From an uncultured Collinsella sp. (GTDB lineage: Bacteria > Actinomycetota > Coriobacteriia > Coriobacteriales > Coriobacteriaceae), in assembly GCA_900545875.1 (NCBI GenBank), contig URAQ01000055.1:1-8945 (forward strand): a DNA stretch of 8,945 nucleotides, in the 5' to 3' direction. The position numbers and the translations under genes are program-made. Below, piece by piece: positions 1 through 6,019 of this stretch (its first letter is position 1; every line of letters starts with the position of its first letter). Under the pieces are notes generated by a model, which did not search any database, was not told where the DNA came from, and worked only from the letters and a program-made list of their open reading frames with translations.

Positions 1-28
1 CGCGCCCGACGGCTTTCCATCGGGCGCG
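1..28 (-). terminator. Stem-loop closing the VUT-SDR operon
   Basis: Bases 1-12 pair with 17-28 around a 4-base loop. The outer 9 bp (CGCGCCCGA with TCGGGCGCG) are perfect. The tenth pair is a G.U wobble if transcribed from the minus strand but a C-A mismatch if transcribed from the plus strand, which favours use by the minus-strand SDR gene that stops 5 bases away. Any U-tract would lie left of the window and cannot be seen. On the plus strand the hairpin is followed only by TTTCCTATT, so bidirectional function is possible but weaker. Confidence 0.65.
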
Positions 29-32
29 TTTC

Positions 33-713
33 CTATTCGGGCCAAATAAATTGTGTGCGGCCGGCCTCGCCGCCATCGATTAGCAGGCTCTGCCCGGTCA
101 TAAACCGGTTGGTCACGCCCACAAAGTAGATCCACTCGGCAATCTCTTGGGCGGTGGCCCAGCGCTTAAGCGGCGTGAGCTCCATAATCTGGTTCCACAG
201 GTGTTCGTCTTCCATCACGCAACGGTTGAGCGGCGTGATAACGCCACCCGGGTCCACACTGTTGGCGATAGCCTGCGGCGCCAGACGGTTTGCAAGGTTC
301 TTGGTGTAGGCGATAACGCCGCCCTTGCTGGCGGCATAGTCGGGAAACTCCGATCCCGTATGCCCGCTCGCCGACCCCACATTGACCACGGATTTGATAG
401 CCGGCGCCGGCTTGGCGGCAAGCCCCTCCCCCGCAAAGGCGTAGCGCTCGGTCACGTTGATGGTGCCATACAGGTTGGCGGCGATGTCGTCAGCCGAATC
501 CTGCGTACCGGCAACGTTCACGATCACCTGGGGTTCAAGATCGTCTGGAAACGCGTCCGGCTTGCGAACATCAACGATCAGATGGCGGTAGCGCTCGTGT
601 TTGATCGCCGCCGGTAGCAAATCAAAGCCCACGACCTCGTGGCCCTCGTCCAAAAATCGTTGCACGCATGCGGCTCCGATACCGCCCGAAGCACCCGTGA
701 TCAAAACCCGCAT
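33..713 (-). CDS. Short-chain dehydrogenase/reductase (SDR) family oxidoreductase
   Basis: This is a 226-aa cytoplasmic NAD(P)(H)-dependent oxidoreductase of the classical SDR type, slightly shorter than the usual 250 aa. In order it shows the Rossmann dinucleotide motif TGASGGIG (residues 6-13), D49 in a VDV context, the NVAG structural motif (66-69), the catalytic serine in NVGSAS (S114), the catalytic pair in YAASK (Y126, K130) and a PGG turn (155-157) in place of the common PGxV. All residues needed for catalysis are present. The substrate cannot be read from sequence. The ATG start is fixed by a TAAGGAG box at 719-725, 5 nt upstream; that box overlaps the stop codon of the preceding membrane transporter gene, so the two are almost certainly one operon with coupled translation. 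The cofactor is uncertain: D31 just after the second strand (residues 26-30) would favour NAD(H). The family call is firm; the role is unknown. Confidence 0.93.
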   Translation of the reverse strand: MRVLITGASGGIGAACVQRFLDEGHEVVGFDLLPAAIKHERYRHLIVDVRKPDAFPDDLEPQVIVNVAGTQDSADDIAANLYGTINVTERYAFAGEGLAAKPAPAIKSVVNVGSASGHTGSEFPDYAASKGGVIAYTKNLANRLAPQAIANSVDPGGVITPLNRCVMEDEHLWNQIMELTPLKRWATAQEIAEWIYFVGVTNRFMTGQSLLIDGGEAGRTQFIWPE

Positions 714-718
714 ACTTG

Positions 719-725
719 CTCCTTA
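719..725 (-). promoter_or_regulatory. SDR ribosome binding site overlapping upstream stop codon
   Basis: TAAGGAG on the minus strand has its TAA (723-725) as the stop codon of the upstream VUT gene. The same bases serve as Shine-Dalgarno for the SDR ATG at 713. The stop-to-start gap is 9 nt, the arrangement expected for translational coupling. Confidence 0.8.
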
Positions 726-1445
726 GGCGGTTGCGTGGCGCTCGAGGTACTCGGAGCCCACATTCTCGCGCTCCCAGCCGCGCACGACCTTGTAGCCCAC
801 GGGGCTCAGGAAGACCTCGCACAGCAGCTCGGCAACAGCGCCCGTCAGGGAGCACATGAGGACCTGCACCCAGGTCCAGCCGAAGAACGTGTGGCTCACC
901 ACAATGGCAAAGACCAGGTTGTCGATAAACTGGCCAATACCCGTGGACACATAGGAGCGGAAGGCGAAGCTTGCAAAGTTATTCTTTTTGAGCATGCGGC
1001 CGAGCGACTGGTTGAGCGTGGAGTTAACCACGGCAGAAACGAGCATTGCCAGCGAAGAGCCCAGCACCACGTACCAGGTGCCGCCGATGGTGGCGTTAAG
1101 AGCGGTGTTGACCTCGATCATGCCCGTGTCGTAGTAAGCGCCCCACATGCCGGGCGTGAGCGAGCATGCCCAAAAGCACAGGCTCACGGCAAGGTTGACC
1201 AGCAGCGCGAGGATAGAGATTTTAATGGATGCCTTGGCACCAAAGCGCTTGCAGATCATGTCCTGGCACAAAAACGAAACCCAGCTCACCACAAAGCCGC
1301 AATCGAGTGCCAGATACGGCAGGCTGATGAGCTCTTTGTTGGCCAGCAGGTTCATCATGATGACGCTCACGAAAAACAGCGAAACCGTTGCCGCGGGAAT
1401 GCTCCGCAACAGGACCTTGTAGTCCTCCATGACCTTCTTGATCAT
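723..1445 (-). CDS. VUT/YhhQ-family membrane transporter (queuosine-precursor transporter family)
   Basis: This 240-aa integral membrane protein has about six hydrophobic segments (roughly residues 14-35, 42-60, 74-95, 119-143, 166-186, 190-213). It shows the hallmarks of the VUT_1 / COG1738 family: a conserved VSVIMMNLLANKE first helix (27-39), a D62...RFG..A stretch after helix 2, and GQFIDNLVFAIV (171-182) in helix 5. Characterised members (E. coli YhhQ) import the queuosine precursors preQ0/preQ1 used to modify tRNA anticodons; other substrates occur in the family, so queuosine is an inference here. The ATG start has AAAGGAG (1452-1458) 6 nt upstream. The short amphipathic N-terminus (MIKKVMEDYKVLLRS) fits a cytoplasmic lead-in. 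The gene has its own promoter and a structured leader (see those entries) and is followed directly by the SDR gene. No que biosynthetic gene is visible nearby, which fits a salvage role. Confidence 0.88.
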   Translation of the reverse strand: MIKKVMEDYKVLLRSIPAATVSLFFVSVIMMNLLANKELISLPYLALDCGFVVSWVSFLCQDMICKRFGAKASIKISILALLVNLAVSLCFWACSLTPGMWGAYYDTGMIEVNTALNATIGGTWYVVLGSSLAMLVSAVVNSTLNQSLGRMLKKNNFASFAFRSYVSTGIGQFIDNLVFAIVVSHTFFGWTWVQVLMCSLTGAVAELLCEVFLSPVGYKVVRGWERENVGSEYLERHATA

Positions 1446-1451
1446 TATGTA

Positions 1452-1523
1452 CTCCTTTGGTTTTAGGTTTAACGAGCAGGATATCGGACCCGAACTGCTC
1501 GGACGCCCCGGTCTTGAGACGAT
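1452..1523 (-). promoter_or_regulatory. Structured 5' leader of the VUT transporter, candidate riboswitch
   Basis: The leader between the predicted start site (near 1523) and the ribosome binding site can fold into a perfect 7-bp stem, CGAGCAG (1501-1495) with CTGCTCG (1479-1473), around a 15-nt loop. It is followed by an A-rich tail (UUAAACCUAAAACC) running straight into the AAAGGAG box. A competing hairpin, CCGA (1502-1499) with TCGG (1493-1490), excludes the first stem. The loop GGGU (1491-1488) can pair with ACCU (1468-1465) in the tail, giving an H-type pseudoknot next to the ribosome binding site. This size and geometry resemble small preQ1-sensing RNAs, which commonly precede this transporter family. 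I do not see an exact match to a published consensus, so the ligand is a guess. Confidence 0.4.
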
Positions 1524-1530
1524 GGTGGGT

Positions 1531-1559
1531 ATAATAGCCGCTCACACGGCATAAGGCAA
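1531..1559 (-). promoter_or_regulatory. Sigma-A-type promoter for the VUT-SDR operon
   Basis: On the minus strand TTGCCT (1559-1554, 4/6 to TTGACA) and TATTAT (1536-1531, 5/6 to TATAAT) are separated by exactly 17 bp. Initiation would fall near 1523-1524, leaving a leader of about 78 nt before the ATG. The promoter lies downstream of the prfC terminator hairpin, so the operon is transcribed independently of prfC. Confidence 0.7.
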
Positions 1560-1561
1560 GC

Positions 1562-1596
1562 AAACGGCGCGGCAGCCCCGCAGGACCACCGCGCCG
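1562..1596 (-). terminator. Terminator-like hairpin after prfC
   Basis: On the minus strand CGGCGCGG (1596-1589) pairs perfectly with CCGCGCCG (1572-1565) across a 16-nt GC-rich loop and is followed by TTTGCTT. The stem begins 5 nt after the prfC stop codon. The U-tract is short (three U, then GCUU), so termination may be partial, but the position and stem strength fit an intrinsic terminator. Confidence 0.65.
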
Positions 1597-1601
1597 ATAC
1601 G

Positions 1602-3215
<1,614 letters not shown>

Positions 3216-3262
3216 GCGGATCCTTTCTTGCATTAAGTGCATTACGTCGATGTAACCGTACT

Positions 3263-3268
3263 ATTATA
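3263..3268 (-). promoter_or_regulatory. -10 box of the prfC promoter
   Basis: A perfect TATAAT lies on the minus strand 48 bp upstream of the prfC ATG. Transcription would begin near 3256, giving a leader of about 40 nt. No convincing -35 hexamer is seen 16-19 bp upstream (the bases there read GTGCCCTAT), so the promoter may be weak or need an activator. The leader contains TAATGCA twice in direct repeat just before the ribosome binding site. Confidence 0.55.
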
Positions 3269-3358
3269 GCCGCGAAATCTCGGCATAGGGCACCTATCAG
3301 GACAAATTCATCAGTTGGGGCCTAGGGTAGCAGTCGATGGCGACACTCCGCAGCAGTT
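3269..3358. other. Intergenic linker between the prfC promoter and the palindrome array
   Basis: This stretch belongs to the 525-base gene-free gap at 3243-3767. It includes whatever -35 region prfC uses. I find no open reading frame with a ribosome binding site, no convincing hairpin, and no further copy of the 17-bp arm where the 80-bp period would predict one. Confidence 0.5.
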
Positions 3359-3417
3359 TGTCTCGATCTGTAACATCTAGACGGTTTTTGAACCTCTTCC
3401 TGTTACAGATTTAGACA
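3359..3417. repeat. Palindrome unit 1
   Basis: Left arm 3359-3375 pairs with right arm 3401-3417 (TGTTACAGATTTAGACA). Two adjacent mismatches (CG against the AA of the reverse complement) interrupt an otherwise complete 17-bp stem. The 25-nt loop begins TCTAG and contains a run of five T. Confidence 0.85.
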
Positions 3418-3438
3418 AACAGGTGGACGTCCCAGAAA

Positions 3439-3497
3439 GATCTCGATCTGTAACATCTAGCCACTCAAAACGGGTCCATCTGTTACAGATTGAGATA
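3439..3497. repeat. Palindrome unit 2
   Basis: Left arm 3439-3455 pairs with right arm 3481-3497. The base just outside TCTC is A here rather than G, and its partner is T rather than C, so the pair is kept. One G.T wobble lies inside the stem. The loop begins TCTAGCC. Confidence 0.85.
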
Positions 3498-3518
3498 TAA
3501 GGATAGACGGGTGCCCAA

Positions 3519-3577
3519 TGTCTCGATCTGTAACATCTAGCAGCCAAAATCTTCTCCAGTTGTTACAGATCGAGACA
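3519..3577. repeat. Palindrome unit 3
   Basis: Left arm 3519-3535 and right arm 3561-3577 form a perfect 17-bp inverted repeat, the best-preserved copy of the array. The 25-nt loop begins TCTAGCAGCC. Confidence 0.9.
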
Positions 3578-3599
3578 ACCAGGTGGGGCCCGCCAGCAA

Positions 3600-3658
3600 A
3601 ATCTCAATCTGTAACAGGTAGCCGTCCAAATCGGTTCCAGATGTTACAGATAGAGATG
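3600..3658. repeat. Palindrome unit 4
   Basis: Left arm 3600-3616 pairs with right arm 3642-3658. This is the most diverged unit: the arms read TCTCAATCTGTAACA and TGTTACAGATAGAGAT, with one internal mismatch, and the loop begins GGTAG instead of TCTAG. As in unit 2, an A:T pair replaces G:C just outside TCTC. It lies one base out of the 80-bp register. Confidence 0.82.
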
Positions 3659-3689
3659 AATGAACGAGCGGACAATCCCTATTTGCCTC

Positions 3690-3719
3690 TTGCATAACTG
3701 TGCATAGTGTATATATACT
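3690..3719 (+). promoter_or_regulatory. Probable promoter of the gntR-ABC operon
   Basis: TTGCAT (3690-3695) and TATACT (3714-3719) are 18 bp apart; TATATA (3712-3717) at 16 bp is an alternative -10. Transcription would start near 3726, about 40 nt before the GTG start. The -10 region lies inside a palindrome, as expected for a repressor-controlled promoter. Confidence 0.55.
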
Positions 3720-3723
3720 GTGC
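3702..3723. promoter_or_regulatory. Imperfect 22-bp palindrome over the -10 region, candidate GntR operator
   Basis: The dyad is centred between 3712 and 3713 and matches its reverse complement at 18 of 22 bases. It contains GTGTATATATAC. YtrA-type GntR repressors commonly bind AT-rich GTGTA/TACAC-type dyads at their own promoters, so autoregulation of the downstream gene is the natural inference. Confidence 0.5.
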
Positions 3724-3735
3724 TTACCGGTTATA

Positions 3736-3745
3736 TACACGTGTA
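3736..3745. promoter_or_regulatory. Second palindrome TACACGTGTA, candidate operator
   Basis: This is a perfect 10-bp dyad just downstream of the expected transcription start, preceded by TTATA. It shares the TACAC/GTGTA half-sites with the 3702-3723 dyad. A pair of operators flanking the start site would allow cooperative repression. Confidence 0.42.
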
Positions 3746-3767
3746 GCCCATCAGCTAAGGAGCCGCT

Positions 3768-4148
3768 GTGGACATCATCCTATCCAATTCGAGCGACAAG
3801 CCCATCTACGAGCAGATAACCTCGCAGGTCAAAGCCCAAATCCTTTCGGGCACGCTCGCTGCGGGAGCCAAACTCCCCAGCATCCGTGTACTCGCGAGCG
3901 ATCTTGGGGTGAGCGTCATCACCACCAAGCGCGCCTACGCCGACCTGGAGCAGCTCGGGTTTATCTGCACCGTGCAGGGCAAGGGCTGTTTTGTCGCCGA
4001 GGGCAACCAAGAGCTCTTGCGCGAAAACCAGCTCTGCCATATCGAAGATCTGCTTGCGAAAGCGGCAAGCCAAGCCGAAACCCTGGGTGTCACGCGCGAC
4101 AAACTGCACGAGATGCTCGACCTGGTAGCCCCCGAAACCATGCAGTAG
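3768..4148 (+). CDS. GntR-family (YtrA subfamily) transcriptional regulator
   Basis: This 126-aa DNA-binding repressor has a winged helix-turn-helix at about residues 10-77: PIYEQI (12-17) starts helix 1, LPSIRVLASDLGVSVITTKR (36-55) is the helix-turn-helix, and GKGCFV (71-76) is the wing. The remaining 45 residues are a short helical tail with no large effector domain, which defines the YtrA subfamily (usually 120-130 aa). Translation starts at GTG 3768, fixed by TAAGGAG (3756-3762) 5 nt upstream; no better in-frame ATG exists. The stop is 23 nt before the ABC ATPase gene. In this subfamily the regulator normally represses its own operon and responds to cell-wall antibiotics or another signal connected with the transporter. 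The palindromes at 3702-3723 and 3736-3745 are the likely binding sites. A 448-aa open frame overlapping it in another phase is a reading-frame shadow. Confidence 0.94.
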   Translation: MDIILSNSSDKPIYEQITSQVKAQILSGTLAAGAKLPSIRVLASDLGVSVITTKRAYADLEQLGFICTVQGKGCFVAEGNQELLRENQLCHIEDLLAKAASQAETLGVTRDKLHEMLDLVAPETMQ

Positions 4149-4171
4149 CCATCTGCAAGAAAGGCTATGCC

Positions 4172-5053
4172 ATGAAAAACTTGCTAGAACTTAAAGGTGC
4201 ATCGCGCCGTGTGAGCGACCGTTTTTCGCTGCGTGATGTCACGCTTGCCGTGGAGCCTGGCCAGATCGTCGGCTTTGTTGGTGCCAACGGTGCCGGCAAA
4301 ACAACGACGATTCGAGCTGCTCTCGGGCTTGTAAAGCTCGATGCCGGCGAAGTGCACCTGTTTGGGCAGCGCTGTGGCGCCGACGCGCCCGATGAAACGC
4401 AGCGCCATCTACGCTCCCGCGTCGGTCTTGTCCTGGACACGTGCCCCTTCCCCTCCACGCTCAAGGTGGGCCAGATCGAGTCGCTCGTAGGCCCGGCGTA
4501 CCCCACGTGGGACCGCGAAACGTTCGCCGGATTCATCAACCGATTTGGCCTCGATCCCAAGACAAAGGTCAAGGACCTCTCCCGCGGCATGGGCATGAAA
4601 CTGCAGCTTGCCTGTGCACTCAGCCACAATGCCAAGCTGCTCGTTTTGGACGAAGCCACCGCGGGCCTCGATCCCATGGCACGCGAGGAACTGCTTGATG
4701 AGCTGCTTGCCTTTGTCGCCGACGGCCAGCACAGTGTGCTGCTCTCGAGCCACATTACGTCCGACCTCGATCGCACCGCTGATCGCGTCATCTGCATCGA
4801 TAATGGCTCGATTATTTTTGACCTGCCGCGCGAGGACATTACCGACCGCGCCGGCATCGCCCACTGCACCCAAGCACAGGCCACCGAGCTTATGGCTTGC
4901 GTCGAAGGTGCCCGTGCCGTCCACCACGCCTATAGCGTGGACGTGCTCGTGCCCAACCGTCGTGAAACGCTCGAGGCCTTCCCAGAGATTCCCTGCGATC
5001 GGACAACCATTGATGACTATCTTCGCCTCATGCTGAAAGGGGCTTCGAAATGA
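4172..5053 (+). CDS. ABC transporter ATP-binding protein (YtrB/BcrA-like)
   Basis: This 293-aa cytoplasmic ATPase powers the permease encoded next. Walker A is GANGAGKT (37-44), the signature is LSRGM (136-140, a non-canonical form of LSGGQ seen in exporters of this type), Walker B is LLVLDEA (156-162) followed by the D-loop GLD (165-167), and the H-loop histidine is H194 in LSSHI. There is an extra C-terminal stretch of about 70 residues beyond the core, as in BcrA/YtrB-type ATPases. The open frame extends upstream to 3707, but AAAGG (4160-4164) 7 nt before the ATG at 4172 and the family N-terminus fix the start there; the extension lies inside gntR. The stop overlaps the permease start (ATGA, 5050-5053). 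Export of an envelope-active peptide or drug, or sensing of cell-wall stress, is an inference from the GntR-ABC arrangement. Confidence 0.94.
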   Translation: MKNLLELKGASRRVSDRFSLRDVTLAVEPGQIVGFVGANGAGKTTTIRAALGLVKLDAGEVHLFGQRCGADAPDETQRHLRSRVGLVLDTCPFPSTLKVGQIESLVGPAYPTWDRETFAGFINRFGLDPKTKVKDLSRGMGMKLQLACALSHNAKLLVLDEATAGLDPMAREELLDELLAFVADGQHSVLLSSHITSDLDRTADRVICIDNGSIIFDLPREDITDRAGIAHCTQAQATELMACVEGARAVHHAYSVDVLVPNRRETLEAFPEIPCDRTTIDDYLRLMLKGASK

Positions 5054-5748
5054 AACGCGCCTTTATGTCCGAGCTCGCCATCGTTCGCACGCTCATCCCG
5101 AGCATCGCGGGCGTCGGCTTGTTCATCTTCGTCGTGCTGACGCTCGCCAACGCGTCGGATGGCGATTCCGGCATGAGCGCCGGCGCTTGCGCCGTTAGCG
5201 CCATGTCGCCCATCATGGTCATGAACTCACTGGCCGGTTTCGACAATCAAAACGGTTGGGAGCGCTACCGGGCAACGCTGCCCTTCTCGCGCAAAGACAT
5301 CATCTGCGCACGCTACCTGAGCGTTATTGTCTTCTCCGCCGTCATGGCATGTGCAGCTACGCTTTTGAGTGTCGTCGCCATCCCGCTCTTCAACAGCGCG
5401 GGCATTCCTTCGACAGGACAGACGGTCTTTGAAATCGCAATCGCCTCGGCAGCATCGATGCTCATCTCCCTCATGATGGTGTTTTTGGCGCAGCCACTGT
5501 TCTTTCGATTTGGACACATGGAGGCGCTGCGCCTATCCGTTGGCCTGTTTGCCATGCTCGGATGCCTTGCCATGGCCACGCTGAGCTCCTCCAACCCCAT
5601 CAGCAACTGGCTCATGTCGATTGCCGGAGCGAATCCCGATCCCGCCGTCCTTGGCTGTCTGTGTGCAGGCATCGCCGCACTTACCCTCGCGCTATGTGCA
5701 ATCAGCTGCGCAGTCAGCACCAAGGTCTATCGGGCACGCGACCTGTAA
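5050..5748 (+). CDS. ABC-2 type transporter permease
   Basis: This 232-aa membrane protein has about six hydrophobic segments (roughly residues 13-33, 46-65, 87-113, 127-150, 160-178, 198-222). The cytoplasmic motif GWERYRATLPFSRKD (69-83) between segments 2 and 3 is typical of small ABC-2 permeases paired with YtrB-like ATPases and probably contacts the nucleotide-binding subunit. The ATG overlaps the ATPase stop by 4 nt, so translation is coupled and near-equimolar subunits are expected. An additional ribosome binding site, GAAAGGGG (5035-5042), sits 7 nt upstream. Only one permease gene is present, so the active exporter is probably a homodimer of permeases with two ATPase subunits. The substrate is unknown. 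A start at M6 would remove only five residues. Confidence 0.9.
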   Translation: MKRAFMSELAIVRTLIPSIAGVGLFIFVVLTLANASDGDSGMSAGACAVSAMSPIMVMNSLAGFDNQNGWERYRATLPFSRKDIICARYLSVIVFSAVMACAATLLSVVAIPLFNSAGIPSTGQTVFEIAIASAASMLISLMMVFLAQPLFFRFGHMEALRLSVGLFAMLGCLAMATLSSSNPISNWLMSIAGANPDPAVLGCLCAGIAALTLALCAISCAVSTKVYRARDL

Positions 5749-5752
5749 TCGA

Positions 5753-5772
5753 CAGCCAAAGGGCTTGGGCTG
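5753..5772 (+). terminator. Weak hairpin after the ABC operon
   Basis: CAGCC (5753-5757) pairs with GGCTG (5768-5772), with two further A-T pairs inside after one A.G mismatch. It starts 4 nt after the permease stop but has no U-tract, so it is at best a weak or Rho-assisted end of the transcript. Confidence 0.25.
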
Positions 5773-5960
5773 CACGCCACCTCATTTACTAGATAAGACG
5801 AAGCAACAACAACGCCGCCGCCCTTCGAAGCATGCCGTTTAGATCTTGGAAACCAAAGAGAAGTCGACAGCATATCGACAATTCGAGCCTTCACCAAATG
5901 GCTCCCCGGAACATAACCCCCGTCTCGCCGCGGCCATATCAAACCTTCATGGTGGGGCGG

Positions 5961-6009
5961 TATCCTCATGTCCATAAAACTCGCAGGATAAACCCATTAT
6001 CCAAGGAGG
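5961..6009 (+). promoter_or_regulatory. Competing hairpins next to the DMT gene ribosome binding site
   Basis: AGGATA (5985-5990) can pair either with upstream TATCCT (5961-5966) or, as GGATAA (5986-5991), with TTATCC (5997-6002) across a 5-nt ACCCA loop. The two helices exclude each other, and the second ends directly at the AAGGAGG ribosome binding site (6003-6009). This is the layout of a translational switch, but short helices can occur by chance. No clear promoter was found in the 271-base gap (5749-6019) that holds it. Confidence 0.3.
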
Positions 6010-6019
6010 CACCGCACCC

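Larger units (their letters stand above)
3359..3658. repeat. Array of four long palindromes, period 80-81 bp
   Basis: Eight copies of a 17-bp arm with consensus TGTCTCGATCTGTAACA occur in strictly alternating orientation, starting at 3359, 3401, 3439, 3481, 3519, 3561, 3600 and 3642. Consecutive pairs form four inverted repeats, each able to make a stem of about 15-17 bp with a 25-nt loop. The gaps between palindromes are 21, 21 and 22 nt. The left arms recur at intervals of 80, 80 and 81 bp, and the within-pair offset is 42 bp in all four. Loops and gaps keep their length but have largely diverged in sequence, apart from TCTAG right after three left arms, a CAAAA-like centre and a TCC near the loop end. 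The array has no adjacent cas gene or transposase. It could be a tandem cluster of a REP/MITE-like intergenic repeat, a multi-site protein-binding array, or structured RNA; I cannot decide which. Confidence 0.92.

Noticed and set aside
3216..3242. Upstream in-frame ATG starts for prfC (3242 and 3233)
   Set aside because: The nine extra residues are not typical of RF3, and the AAGAAAGGA ribosome binding site lies downstream of these ATGs, immediately before the ATG at 3215.
3359..3658. CRISPR array
   Set aside because: The repeated arms alternate in orientation, are only 17 bp, vary between copies, and there are no cas genes nearby.
3656..3697. 13-codon ATG frame just upstream of gntR (possible leader peptide)
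   Set aside because: It lies upstream of the predicted transcription start and has no ribosome binding site.
3537..3740. 67-aa open frame on the minus strand across the palindrome array
   Set aside because: It reads through repeats and the gntR promoter, has no ribosome binding site, and shows no known motif.
3707..4171. Long open frame extending the ABC ATPase upstream by about 155 residues
   Set aside because: It runs through gntR in another phase, its translation has no recognisable domain, and a good ribosome binding site precedes the ATG at 4172.
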